NCBI RefSeq assembly: GCF_910592395.1
Contig: NC_088312.1
Span: forward strand, 8,804,001-8,868,000
DNA length: 64,000 nt
Direction of reading: 5' to 3'
DNA from: Lineus longissimus
Lineage: Eukaryota; Nemertea; Pilidiophora; Heteronemertea; Lineidae
The position numbers were made by a program, and so were the translations under genes. The notes under the pieces were generated by a model, which ran no database searches, was not told where the DNA came from, and saw only the letters and a program-made list of their open reading frames with translations. Below, piece by piece: positions 25,172 through 39,200 of the stretch; within the stretch, counting starts at the first letter, position 1; every line of letters begins with the position of its first letter.

Positions 25172-25482
25172 TACGGTGACGGGGAAAGGACATCACATGA
25201 TTTTTTTTCGACATGAAAAGTTTTTCTTCAGGAAATATTTCGATCGATGGACTTATTATCTCGAGCGCTCGAGATTAGGCAAGATTAAGTTACACGAAAT
25301 CGCCAATAGCGTCTCTCCTGTACATGCAATACCAGTCGCTACAAAGATGGAAAATGGGGTGGATATTATCTCGGGTGATCGAGTTATTTATCTCGAGCGA
25401 TCGAGATAATAAGTCCATCAATCGAGATATTTCCTGAAAAAAAATTTAAAAAATCATGTGATGTCCTTTCCCAGCCACCGTA
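25172..25482. mobile_element. Foldback MITE (GGGAAAGGACATCACATGAT family), copy 2
   Basis: Left tacggtgacggggaaaggac and right gtcctttcccagccaccgta are inverted repeats that continue inward through acatgattttttt, ttcaggaaatatttcgatcg and atggacttattatctcgagc. Arms of about 90 bp enclose a ~130-bp non-palindromic centre. The ORF of 99 codons across it is chance. Copy 1 is at 11,224-11,456. Confidence 0.8.
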
Positions 25483-26550
25483 TTTTTACGACTAATTTCA
25501 TTATGATTTTTTATGAACGGCATATTAATGATGAGGTTTGTAACATAATCGGCTGTTTATCAAATCCACCGGTGGCCACTGACTTCCTACTCGTTAACAC
25601 ACATATTCCATCACGATAGTCATGATTGCTACGCATTGCCAGAGCATTCTAAGCCACTGCTTTGTATAGAATAGGAAAGGTTTACAGAACGTCGTCTCTG
25701 AAGAGACTGAGGTATAATTTCAATTTTGTCGCATAAAAGATGTTTATGATGGATCATACATAGGTCTAAGGCTGATGATAACATCGCAATGGCGATAATG
25801 GGCGCCTAACAATAATGGTGCGAACAGGGAACCAATCTTGGAAGAGTATGATAGATTACTCCGGTCATGGTGGTGATTTCAATCATCCACCCCGTCGGAT
25901 TTGATGGAATGATGCTAGTGTCTTGGATCACTCTCCTGCCGAATCAGTGCCAGTTCTTCAATGATTCGGCGCTAAATTAGAATGGGCACACGATAGTTTG
26001 AAGTTGTGGTACTAAAAGCACAGAACTACATCACTATATAATATAGGTATGCGCAAAATTATCACTGGGTATAGTTGAAAAGTCGTTGTTATCGTGGTTA
26101 TCAGTTCTTTTGCACTCATATATACATGTAGGTTCATTAAATGGCTTGGGGAGGAGACGTTTCGTTTACATCGTTTCACAATCACGTTATGATTAAAAGG
26201 CCATGTCGTCAGATGTTTGGCCGTGGACGAAGCATCGCCAAAGGTGAATGGTAACTTGACTTACTAGTTAGTCAACATGTACGAATATCGCTTGAAGGGG
26301 ATGTCCATCCCTCTTCACACAACATGATACACTTCGCTGGGCATTGATCATTGATCTGTAGCTTTGTTCGGGGCATTGCCCAAGGTCTTTGGTATGCTTA
26401 TTCCTCTAATTAATTATGGGAGCGTCATCTTCAAGATACAGCGCCGTACTGCTAAGGTTGCAGAGCGGTAGGGGTGGCACCTTCACCAACATTTAGACAG
26501 ACCCAACCTAACGAGGCGCTTTGCTACCCATTTCGACATGTACATTATGA
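25483..26550. other. Intergenic, no gene seen
   Basis: No long ORF, repeat or RNA gene recognised. Confidence 0.4.
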
Positions 26551-26952
26551 TTACCGATTGGCCTCTTCGACTTCATCAAGCGAAGCTTGACTTACTAAGA
26601 AGAAACCATAAGCAACTCGCCCTGCCATGCAACTGTGGCTCTTCTGTAATGACTTCAGTCGCACCAAATCCAAAGCAATATTGCCCTCTCGCCTTTCCTC
26701 ATCAAAATCCATCCACTCCAGGTGCAGGTCATATATAGTTGCCATGGTAACCCATAGAAACATTGGTGGAAGTGAAGTAGTTTGGAATATTTCGGAAAAC
26801 ATTGAGTCAAATAGGTGCCGAAAACATATTGGTTTTTCAATCGTCTGCATTAGTCTTGGACCGGCTGAGTTGATTAACATTCGATAAAGTGTGGCTTGGC
26901 TCAAGTGAAGGGGTCGATTGTGGTGATCGGTAAATGAAAGCTGCCTTGTCAT
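26551..26952 (-). CDS. Unrecognised 133-codon ORF upstream of the glutamate receptor
   Basis: I do not recognise this product. The frame is open from about 27,054 down to a TAA at 26,553-26,551, roughly 167 codons; the first ATG is at 26,952. The sequence looks balanced rather than low-complexity (for example LSQATLYRMLINSAG, SLPPMFLWVTMATIYDL, EWMDFDEERREGN). The open length is longer than expected by chance at this base composition. A possible donor (CG then GTAATC) overlaps the stop, so it could also be an internal exon, but the upstream acceptor context is purine-rich and poor. It lies divergently about 150 bp from the receptor 5' UTR exon. Confidence 0.28.
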   Translation of the reverse strand: MTRQLSFTDHHNRPLHLSQATLYRMLINSAGPRLMQTIEKPICFRHLFDSMFSEIFQTTSLPPMFLWVTMATIYDLHLEWMDFDEERREGNIALDLVRLKSLQKSHSCMAGRVAYGFFLVSQASLDEVEEANR

Positions 26953-27087
26953 CTCTGTGACAGAGAGAGAAGAGATTGTCGCTTTAGATGAGGGCAAGTT
27001 CACTGGTAAAGCCGGGGGCTTGGATGAGACTGTAACATGTTGAACATGCGATTTCTAACCTTTCATTCTCTCTTTTAATCGTTGTAG

Positions 27088-27147
27088 GTATTAAGCTAAC
27101 ATGACGAAGAAATCCTGAAGGAGCTCCACTCACTCAAGACAAAAACA
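27088..27147 (+). promoter_or_regulatory. GRIK: Probable 5' UTR segment of the receptor, with a 5-codon uORF
   Basis: A pyrimidine-rich stretch ending TTGTAG at 27,087 suggests a 3' splice site, so transcription may start further upstream. The leader includes a short upstream ORF at 27,101-27,118 (ATG ACG AAG AAA TCC TGA) ending 29 bases before the main ATG. Confidence 0.45.
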
Positions 27148-27253
27148 ATGTCTTCCGTTTATGAGATTCTGTTAAGGAACGTATGGATCGGGTTACTGTT
27201 GTACATATGGAATACAAATACTGGGAAGGGACAACCAGCCAGGATACGAATAG
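27148..27253 (+). CDS. GRIK: GRIK exon 1 (signal peptide)
   Basis: The ATG at 27,148 opens a signal peptide ([11 protein letters not shown] core). The exon ends ARIRI plus one base at donor GTAAGG. The next exon continues with GGLFDYDN, the usual start of the receptor amino-terminal domain. Confidence 0.85.
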
Positions 27254-30200
27254 GTAAGGGTGTTCAGTCATCACAAACTAAAACAACAAATCCTAACATT
27301 TTCCATCTTCCTGGTCGCCAAGCCCACTATTCCTATACACGTATATCAGTTAAGTTAAAATTGTGATTGAAGTTATTTTCTTTAAGCAAGGTTGGTTAAA
27401 GTTTGTTGTCATTGATTTAGAAAATGGAAATGCCAAGTAACCATGACAAATTTAGGCGTTGTGTATATCACAAGGTTATCAACACTCACTGTATTCCTTA
27501 AAGTCTATTCTCCTCCTCTCATTTGAATCTTTCAGGTGGTTTATTTGACTATGATAATCTTGGCCAGGAGCTGGCGTTTAAATATGCAACAGACAGTATA
27601 AATGTTCGGCGTGATATCTTGCCCAAGACTATGCTGGTGGCCGAACTTGCTCAGGTACCAACACAGGACAGCTTCCATGCTGCAAGAAAAGGTACGATAT
27701 AAGGGCGTCATAGGGGATCACAATGACGAGAGTTTAAAAGGAATTGGGAGACTTTGTGTCAATACCAGAGCTATATATGTCTTTGAAGCTGCAAGTCCTC
27801 ACAAAATGTCCCAAATGATAACCATTGACTGGCATCAAGAATGATGTGTGTATACACTGCACCAAATGCTCGAAGCTCAAATAGGTAACGTCTACGACTT
27901 CATGTCGAAGAGGTCGTTAAAAAACATATAAGCAGGGAAAAACAAGTCTGGTTTTGCTATAGGGTCAACATGGTCGTTGACATTCTTCAGAGTGTCACAA
28001 AATAACGTTAGTTTTTTTTCAATAAAATAAGTATTTTAAAATCATCTGCAACATGAACTTGAAGACCGGACATTTCCTTCTGTGCGTTCTCAGTTCAACA
28101 AACGAGCTATCGTTTAGTAGCGTCTGTCGGAGTTGCGAAAGGAGAAACTTCAATTCACCCCCACAACGTGTATGGACCACCATGAAAATTTCGATTGAGT
28201 TCAAATTGAAGCGGCATCCTGTATTTACATCATCGGTGCTGTCAAACTGTCAATTGGATTGTAGGATCCAGATAGAAGTTACCGGTGTGTTAAATTGATT
28301 TTTGGTTGCAGTAGATATTACAGGAAAGGAACGTTCTTCCGCTCTGGTTGGTATTTTGACGTTGGTTTGTTCTAAAACAGCAATCAACCTCGGGAGGGAG
28401 TCCATCACTTCTGCAGTTCAGATTAGGTTTCAGAAGGCACCCGTCCTGAGATTCACGGCCCTTCACTCGGCACTTATACTGCTTATGCCTTGAGACCCAC
28501 TGCAACGTATGCCAAGCCCCGATACCCTTGTTAATTCATTCTTTATGATGCACATGTTGATCATTGTAGACTTAAAAACCACCTGCTCAGTATCAGACGT
28601 AGCAGGTGGGTTTGCAAGGAAAAGAATTGCTGATGATTGCTTTACTGTATACATGGAGATCACGTTAATCAGTCCCAAGCGGAAACCTGCAGGATTTAGT
28701 TGATACTCGTGCTAATGGCGAGGCATACACTGTCACTGTATCGGTTGTTAAACAAGCACCTCACGTTGTTGTTTCTGTGGAAGTGACAAGTCACTATTGA
28801 CTTTCTGACACTTATCGTCTTATGATGGCGTAAAAAACATCAAGCAAGGGAAATGACTATTGTTAAAGAATGCCAGACATGTAGTAGTAAGCTTGCATAC
28901 TGCAGCAGCCACAGGCGCCGGAACAGAAACTTGGTTCCTTACCATCTGGTATTCAGGTGGGAAATACTTTGTTTTATGTATCATGTCATTTTGCTTTGCT
29001 CTAACTCTCCAGTAATAGCGTTTCCTCCTTGTTTTTCAGTTTGTAATATGTTAAGAAACGGGGTAGCCACCATCTTTGGACCACAGTCTAGTTTGTCAGC
29101 TGCGCATGTGCAATCAATCTGTGACTCTATGGAGATTCCACACATAGAAGCCAAGTGGGGATTCCACAGTTATAAGGATTATTATTCTATTAATTTATTT
29201 CCACATTATTCAGCATTAAGTCGTGCCTATAAGGATTTAGTTAAGGCATTTGATTGGCCGAGTTTTACTATTTTATATGAAAATAATGATGGTGAGTAAA
29301 AGTACATCTTACTTTATATAATATTTCTGTAAGCATTGGAGAAATTTACATCATCTTAATTAACACAGATGTTTAGAGGGAAACTGGCTGAAAAGCATTA
29401 TCTATAATGAAAAAAAGGTTCAACGATGTAAGAGTTTGACTGTTCTACGCTCCCTTGATTTCAGGTTTAATACGGCTACAGGGCTTACTAAATAATCGTT
29501 CAAATAAGCGTTTAGCAATAACGGTTCGTAAGCTAGACCCTGATAGCGGTGACTTTAGACCGGTGCTAAAGGAGATTAGAGATAGACTAGAGACGAGGAT
29601 TATCGTGGACTGCAGTACTAAGTTAGTTAAACAAATACTTAGAGAGGTAAGGAGGGTTCTTTCGAATGATATATTTGAAATTAAACTATCATAGCCATTT
29701 ATGTACCGCGATAGCTCAGTAAAACTATATACTAGCAATCTGATGACATTGCTTGTCAGAATTGACCAATTGCTCCTGGGAGGATTGCAGCTTATAGGGG
29801 ACTTCACACAAATCCATGCATCATTCTACATTTCTTGCCAGAGCTATAGATCACGTATGATACGCCTCAACATGAGGTTTCTTTCAAAATAACAGCCCCA
29901 CCATCGAAACCAAGGAACTTTTCTTTTCTTTATAATCATTTCATTTTCAATTTTAGGCTGATTCGCAGGGCATGATGAAGCATTACTACCATTACTTATT
30001 CACAACATTAGTAAGTACAGAAACGTTTTCAAACAATAGTTGCGCGAAACGATCCAAAATTCGTCTTCCCAATGAATATAAATATGACACAACGACACTA
30101 TAAAACATATTCATTAAGAATTTTTTATGTTGATTTTAAGAATGGTGTCGATGTTGATTTTCAGAAGGACATTGATCGTGATCTTTAATGACTTGATAAT

Positions 30201-33200
30201 TGGTGTAAATGCCACAGCTAATATTGGTGATGACGCCGTCGATGTTGAAGTTGATATTCAGGTTCAGGCAAGATGTTGATGGTGGCATCGACATTGAATT
30301 TGATGTAACCATTGAATAATGACGATACTCATGCTGTAGCGCCATTGTTAAGCGATTATTACAAAGAGAAACAGACAAATCCAGGAAATTTGGTGTGCTT
30401 AAGTAACTAGCCATGAATCCCTTTTACATGTAGAAACGCTGAGTACAGATCCTTTCATCTGCGAGAATCACCAGCAATATCTTACTTTCTCTGACAGACT
30501 GACAGCTAGAAAGCTCACCTCATGATTTAATGCCCACTTTCAAGCGAATTACTGCAGAATTTGAGCATTCAGAGGACAATATTTCATTGGCAAAGATAGA
30601 CACTGTGATAACAATGTCAATGATACATAACTAATGGGGACTCCTTTAGTCTAGACGATGGTAGAGGAAAAGCCTTGCAAATCTATACCAGCGTCTACAG
30701 ACTCGTTATATACTGGTATATACTAATGTCTGCTGAGATAAACATCTTTGGATAGATCGTTGGTGTCCTTTTTTTCTGTAGTAAGGACAATAATCAAGAA
30801 GTTTTAAAAACTTGCTGAACAATTTGGCATTCATGAGACTTCACTTCAATCCTCTGGATGCTCTCTTGCTTCATTCGGAGTACGTGCCCGAGCCGGGCCA
30901 TCTGAGTCTCTGCAGTCTTTTCCATCTAGAGGATCACTTACATTATTCTTTGTAGCCTAAATTAAGTTCATATAAAATATATGTAAATTTCTGGAAGCAC
31001 GTATCATTGTGTCTTTAGCATTGCTGTTTCTAAAGCAACGTTGTCAATATTCCCAAATCCCAACCATGTCAGATCTGACTGATAGGGCAATCATATAGCA
31101 TCTCATCGCCTCTCAGCCATCGAGATAAATTCTCATTATACTAAGACCAATCACAATGGGCTGCGTGCCTGCTATGTATTCAACTCCCCAGGGGGTAATA
31201 GAAATCCTGAGACATCTTGTCCTCCTATCATACAATAAGCCAGATTCGACCAGACTCTCTACTGAGTGTAGTAATAACAGAGAAATGTATTGAATAGAAA
31301 TCTGTGATATCCTGGTCATTTTGGCTGGGTCACTGATGAAACCCAGATTGGAACAAAACAAAATAAAATATCGGAATGAAATGAAATACTTCGAATTAAA
31401 ACGGATTTCCGAATGAGCAAAAATCTTCGATATCCGATCGTTTGTATTTGACATTAGCCCCATGCTGCACCCAAAGTGCTGTTCTGAAAGGCCTACCATC
31501 GATATTTCCCAATTTCCTTTACTTGCTTTTTCGACGAGTCGAATTCATTTTAGAGCTCCACCCTGCCTGGGTTTTTTTTCTCGTTTTGACGTATTCGTTT
31601 CGTTTCGATGATTTCATTCCGAGCGTCATCAATAACATCTCGACTGCGAATCAATACATGGACTGCTTGAGACATCCATGGTCAATAATAAGGTGATTTA
31701 GCATTGGTAGTGACAGTAACTGGCCAGACAGCAATGCAATTTGAAATGGAAACCATAAATTGTTGTCGCGTTTTACCATGGGATCTTCACAGATAGCAAT
31801 CTAGGGAATGGCAATAATCTTACATATATTGTCAAGAATTTCTCTTTAAAGCAGGACAAAGTACTCCACGTTTACAAGTGCCAATGCTTAGCCTAAAGGG
31901 TAGGAAAGAAACATGTCGGGAAAGATTCAACCCTGCTAATCTTTTCAATACGTTCCAAGGGTTGCCTTGGAGGAATGGTCTTTTGGTATGGCGCAGTATT
32001 TCTTTGAGACATAAATCAAGACATGCACCATCAACATATTGGTCGCATATGAATCAAAATGTACCCAGAGACACTGTTCCAGCGTCTCACTTTTCTGGCG
32101 ATGAAAACCTGATGGAAGCAATTAACTAAGCAGCAATCCGGGACAGTAACTTGAGTCACCGGAAATTAACGTATTGTGCGAATCAGAAATAATGGTGAAC
32201 CAAAATTTTTCCTTCTACAAAATATGATGATTTCACCTAAAACATCCCTCACAACTAAAAGCCGAGAGATAAAATTCCACGAACACCTCCAAATGGAAAT
32301 TTCTTTCTGAATTCCTTTGTATTCTCTCTAAGCAATCGATACCACCGCCATTATTGGGAAATGACAGTTCATGAGTTCACTTCCTTTATCTCGGTGAACA
32401 CCAATAAGAAGGAACAGGCTCAGATCTAGCGATATGCCCCTAACGAGCGTGTACATGTACACCGATTTCAATGAAGAAAAGCAGCTCAGAATACAAAATA
32501 TCCAGACGTTTTTCACATGATGTGTTGTGCCATTATCGCCTGCTAATGTGCTTTTGATGGCTTTTACAGAATTATAATTGACAATTCGTATATACTAAAC
32601 AGGGAAAATTGGTTGGTGTCTCTCAGACATCATGGGTGATGTCTCTTATACATCACGTTCGAAAGATGTATGATAACAATTTCGTGATATTTTAAAGATG
32701 TCTATTCGGCCGGGATTATATTGGATTCATGTTTTAACTCGTCACTTTCAATTGTCAGTTGTGACAAAAAGAACGATCAAGTGCATGCTAGCATAATCCT
32801 ATAATAATGATATTACACTTCTAATAAACATCACCGGATTGTCCTTCTGTAGTAAACTGTTACGTTTGAAATGTAACTTAAATAAAATATAGCAAAACAA
32901 TATACACATGTACTCTATACGCACATATTTTGGCATGAAAGCGTTCCGTCTTTTGCCTGCGTTTAACCTTGGGTGAATTCGTTTGTTATATCATAGGGAA
33001 TTTCATTCTTTTATTGCGAAGGGTACAGAAAGTACCAATTCAGCAGCCGACAAAATATGAATGTAGCTCGATGAAATCTGCAGTTATGGTCATAACAATT
33101 TAAGAAATCTCATGTCAGGCGTGACAGCAATGGGATTGTTCTCTAACGATCCTTTGCGATATCGGCAAGATGTCAGATTTATTTAAGGCTCGCCTCATCT

Positions 33201-36200
33201 ATCAGAATGTGTGTCCATAAGAAAATTGAAAACAATCATTGAGCTTAAGCATCGAAAAAAAGCTCAACACAGATCCGACCACAATGCCACTATGACCGTG
33301 TATTGATCCAGTTGGAAACAAATTGTTTTGTAATGCAATTAGTGTGAAGCCAGTCAATCCTATCGTAAATAAGAAACCCATAAATTTCTTCACAAGAAAT
33401 CAACTCAGTATCATGCTCTCTGATACAGAAATTGCTATGCTGTTATTAATATTTAATGTCATCATTCCAAAGGCATGTATCTGAATCTGCACTATTTGAC
33501 GATTGGTGCTGCTGAAGGGAAAAAAACGCGTCTAAATGACTGAATGTATCCCGGATGACTACAGATAGTGTGAGGCCTATCGAGATAGATTCGAATCTAG
33601 TACTTCCTCATCATGCATGAAACTCAGATCACGTTCACCTTTTCTAATTGCAATAGCTACGCTAAAGGTTTCCACATCTCCACTTATTGAGATATGCCTT
33701 TTCTCAAAGTGAAACTAATTTAATGATAGGCAGGGTTTGCATACCCTACTTACGACGAAGTGCTAACTCCGAATGTCTGTCGTGTCATCAAGCCATGTGC
33801 TAATAAATTAGGCGACTCAGGTAAACCATCCTCTATACTTTAGTTGCGCGAGCAATCAGAGAAAAACTCGAAAATGACATCGTCCTTCGTAGCTCTTCGT
33901 GCAGGCTGTGAAACTTGCCTATTTAAGTCGTTCAAGTGATCTTGGCCAGTATGGCAGTAATCTAATCCCATACAATTCTTACAAAGGAAGGCAGCATGCC
34001 ATATTAATTTGATATACCTCCACGAACATCATTATGGAGACTGAGAATATCAAAAGAAATCAATCATTTCCTGTGAAGAAGAAAGAAAGCGACATCCTGG
34101 CCAAACACCGATATCCCCAATGATCAACAGGTTCTGTATTGAGCCAGATCCGAACTGTCAATTAGCGATGGTGAGGGGGGAGGTAATCTGATTAGGGGAT
34201 GCGAGTTCTGCGACATGCCACAAGCTTGTCAAGCGTAATTCTATAAATCCCTTCTGACTTCGACACGATTCGATAAGATGCCGTCAGACACACCAGCCTG
34301 GTGCTGCGAGTGTTAAAGAAATATCTCCGAATGTGTTGGGTATACATAATGTAGCTGAGGTGGAGTTGCTGAGATGCCTGAGATGCTGTCGCGAAGCTCG
34401 GTCGACGGTGCTTATGTTAAGATATCACTGTGGCAAAGAAATAGTCCATTGTGTAAGATTATTAAGCAGTGAGCTTAAATTTGATGACTTGAATGTGAAG
34501 ATCGTGCCCAAGATCGTAAAACGGAATGCCATAGACTTAATGTGACTATGTGGTACACCATAGAACGGCTATAGATATCACACTAACAAGTAGTTTAAAC
34601 ACAACCTATATCCTGAGATACCAATTAAGATATATTTGGTATTCCTTGTTGAGCAATTACATTAACCTGTGGATACCTTAAGTAGTTTTAGCAAGAACCT
34701 TTTCCCAAAAGTAGTTTCATATCTCGTGAGGATGATTAACATCTGTACAGCCAGGTGATGACAGAATTTAAATTCTGGATCGTTGGTGGTGAAAGTATCC
34801 TGTCTTCAAGCTTGCGATTATATTGGGGTACAGAGTGTGTATAATTATATGCATGTTTCGTTCTTCACATGGGCTCATAAACATTCTTGTTGCATAAACT
34901 GATTCGGCCATTCTTGGTGCATAAAGATGCTGGCAAACACTGAAAATAACATGTACCGCATTATCGAAAGAAAGTTATCGTATGAAAGTGGATGATGTTC
35001 AAAGACTATCTGATAGCTGCATGAAACACATGCAAATATTAGATCCATCTTCTTCTTCATCTGCATTTGCTCTTGCAGTATGGTTGAGCATCTGGCATAT
35101 ATTATGTAACTTTGGCCAGAATTTTCGAGTCCTTATAGTTTCATGGCCGTTGAACTGTTTTGGCCCCGAGATAATCCATTACAACTAGATTTCTTCGTTT
35201 ATTAATTTTCAGGATCTTGGTCTGATCGACATGTCAGATTTTCATCACGAAGGGGCCAATATTACAGCTTTCCGATTGGTCAATCCAGATAACCCACTAG
35301 TTGTTGACGTCATCAGTGACTGGATCATTGAGGAACACAATTCGGGTACTTCACCGCTAGAGGGCAAAAGGGGGATAGAGGTAAGAATTTGCGACATTTA
35401 AAATCCAACTTAGCTGCAGGTTGATAATGAAGAAGTGCTAGTATGTTGTGTCCTTCACGTCAAACCATCCTGAAGTTGCCAGTGAAAAAACAATTAGCAT
35501 CACAACATATATCATCTAAAGTAGTAAATACTCTAAGTGAAATTAGAGCAAATAATTCTTCGGCAGATGGATTTAACTCCTTTGTGAGAATACTTGACTC
35601 TTGAAGAAGATCGGTCATTAGCCATGCATTTGTTTTAGATGGTAACGACTAACGTTGCGTGAGGCATTTTGCCAGTGGTTTCTCCAGTTCACATATTTTT
35701 ATGACAAAATCAGCATTTTGTTGCTTCCAAGACAACCTGTCGCCAACGGGCCAAGGATCAAGTCCTTAAACAAGTTAATGGCATTGCTGGCAATGCCGAT
35801 ACTGAACCTTTGGGTAAATTTCCTGATTTTAGATAGGATTGCAACTTTGTGGGGCTTCACAGATTCTACTTAACTTATCACTTTTCATCATATACATACT
35901 GTAAATATTTCTTCACTCTGCGTCATTTCTCCCGCTACATCAATATCCAGGAAGTAAAAACCATGATCATGCCACTCAATTTCACGGTATGTCTGTTCAT
36001 AAATATATGTTTCATGTTGTTTTATTGTTATGCGTATGTGTATTCAGTTGCAGATATTACTGTGACTTGTATCGCCTATAGTTTCAAGACCCAGTTGTTC
36101 AAAACGAGATATGTCACTGACTTTGCGATGATGTTTAATTGGCGTTATCTTCTACCAAGAGCTAGTTAATGCCTAGTTTGTGACTATTTTGTTTTGGACA

Positions 36201-39200
36201 ATCGGCGCACTCAAGAACATGCCACGCATGATAACACGCCCGCCTTAGTAGCGAAATATTCCGCGATTTATTTGATGTACTGTATTGTTTTAGTTTTTGT
36301 TCCCAAACGGGTTACTTCTGCGAAGATGTTTCCTACCTTTTGTATTTTGATTTATCAAGATAGATTTTTTTAAATATTATTGAATGCTGCTTGTTCTGTT
36401 AATTGGTTATGTTACCTCCAATTAAAGTACCAATGAATAATCTCCGTCGACCTCTCCTTTCTTGCATTTCGTATCTTTAGCATGTTCAATGGTCTTCTCG
36501 TTCCATGTAAACTCTTCATATTGTTATCAGAGATATCTTTCGTCCGTCCAAGAGATTAATGTTCTTTAAGTTACATTGGCGTTGCAGGGTGTTCATCCAA
36601 CGATAATTCCATTTTTCCATTCTCCATAGCATTTTTAGAGGAGTTGTGGTTATTATTGCCTGCACTTGTATGTCAGAACGAGTCGGACTTCTTCATCCTC
36701 GTGTTACATAACTAGGCCACAACGCAATCATTTCACTTCTATTTGTCTTAGCTAATGGGTGTCTTTTTACATGTAAGTCATGTCTGAGGTTATTTTCAAA
36801 AAGGCGATAACTAGCAAGTTGTCTAAGAAAGTCACTTCATTGCATTTCGAGTTGGCTTGTTCGAAATCTCATGTCAGTTTTGCATGCTGGAGTTATTTCC
36901 ATTATATGTATGTATACATCATATTCTTATCTCCGCTTGCTCTGCTTCAGACGGACACTGCCCTGATCTACGATGCCGTCCATCTTTTTGCCAAGGCTCT
37001 TAACAACCTGACTCATGCCGTAACTGTCGAACCAAGGTCACTATCATGTAGCTTAAAGGACAGTTGGGAACAGGGCAGTTCCTTATTCAATTATATGAAA
37101 ATGGTAAGTAAATGGTTGGGGTTGCATGGCTCAGCGATCTCCCTATCTTGGCGTTAACTCCACTTGACATAGAGAAGCAGATACTACTAAGATAGTGCTA
37201 AAGCTTAAGTGACTTAAGCTGAAAAAAATCGTTTGTCACTAAAAGCAAAGGCAAACTATCAGTGCAAATACTAGTAGTGTCCTTACAGTGAGTTGGGGAC
37301 TTTAGTACACAAGCTGACTGACGATATTGGAGCCACCTCCTCCAGTTGGTGTACTGGAGAACCTTGTAGTGTAAGGATGTCCAAAGAAGATTTTTGTCAA
37401 TCTTACTATGCCAGCAACTCGTCGACCTTTTTAAAGTATGAGCTCGCCTCTTGTCACTATAATTTTTTTCTTCAAAATGTACTTTTCTGGCGAATTCTGC
37501 TGTAAAGATGTAACCTTGGCGTGTATTCTACCGGGTTAACTTCGCTGATCACGTTCTTCTTATGGGGATTTTGGTCCGCGGCTTTAAAGTCTTAAATACG
37601 AAGACTTATCTTTTTAAACCAGACATTCACCATAGTCCTTACCGTATTAAAATTCGGTTGCTATAGTAACATGAGAAGCATCCATAAAATATTTAAGGTG
37701 TGAAGAAGAAATAATTAAGGATGTTGACGAACCATTCATTGAAAGAGTTACTTTGGAGTTTAACCCCATGGCAGGAGTGAGCCATAATTGAGTCCCAGTG
37801 GAAACTATATCGACTTGCAAAATCGCGTATTTCTGAAATTTGATTGGTGTCAGTTCACGACTACCAATAAGCAGTAATGAACAAGATATTTGGCAAAAAC
37901 AGGTTTAAGGTCAAGGCTACAACGTTCGGCGTTTGCTGTGCTGAATAGGAAAAACTCCGATATGTTATGATTATGGCAGGACTGCCGTGCTTTCAAGAAC
38001 GGCATTGATTTGGAGAAATTAAGAGACTACTCGTTGTACATTTGCATGGTAATCAAATTTGCCTAAGGAAATATTCGCCTTTTGAAACCTCATCGTAACA
38101 TCAAGGATGCTAATTGGTTAAAGCAATTCGTTTCCATCAAATCTACTGTCACCTTCAGTGTCAAATAAACGTCGCACCATTCCAGTATCCGTCATCTGCT
38201 CAGTGATAAATATCCATGGCGTTACAGAAGATGATGGTTCTCGGCGTGGTGCCACCTTGGGACCCCAGAATCTAGTCAATATCTGCTCGGCGTCATCATC
38301 CTTTATGAATGATAAATGGTACGCTGGGATTAGTGCATGTTGAATGCTCCGTGATGGAAATCTTTAGCATAGGATCAAAATGATCATCAAAACTGATCCG
38401 TATTGCATTCAACATGTTCCGTGTTGCATTTAAATACCGTTCCATATTGGGTTTGATGCGGTTCCATAAAGTATTCAATGTTGGTATGATTCAATACTGG
38501 TCCGCTTGGTTCCATATTATATTCAGAACTGGTCCATGAATTCACTGTGGTTCCATATTGTATTCAATACTCGTCCATATTGTATTCACGTTGTTCCATA
38601 TTGTATATGCATCAAGGTCTCATCTGGTTTCAGACTGAATTCGATGGCTTAACCGGTCATGTCAAGTTTGACGGCAAGGGGCTGCGGACAACATTCTCTC
38701 TCCAGCTTGTGGAGATACAGAACGACGGGAGCACAAAACAAGTAAGTAAGGCAGTCGAATACAAAACACTATATGCCCCCCCCCCCCCCGGGCTCCTAGT
38801 GGCGGACGTAAAAGGGGATACAGCCCTAAACAGGATTTTGTCCACTAGAAAAAAATTGAAATGAGTGCAGTGGCAAAATTAGATTACTTTTATTTCTGGT
38901 ACAGAAGTGCCATGAAAAGGAGTCCATGTTTGTGTAGCCGCGCTACGAGGTTTCAAAGGGTCTGTGTGCTGATGACGTTTCTCTATTGGTAAGGCATTTG
39001 ATTAGAAAAGATGTAAAAACTGCTAAAAACGAACACCCGAAGTTATAGAGTAGAAGGTCCAGCTACATTCATGATGATGAGTTTCCTGTATTTATTAGTT
39101 GGCATTTGTCAGAAGTGTGTGAATGCCTTTTACATAAATTTTGATTGCCTTCAATACAGCTTGGTGATTGGACTGCATTCGACGGGTACAATGGTACAGT

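Noticed and set aside
25110-25409. 99-codon ORF
   Set aside because: Lies across the inverted-repeat MITE copy 2, so the frame is incidental.
31113-31499. 128-codon minus-strand ORF in receptor intron 5
   Set aside because: No motif, no flanking structure, and it opposes the receptor transcript.
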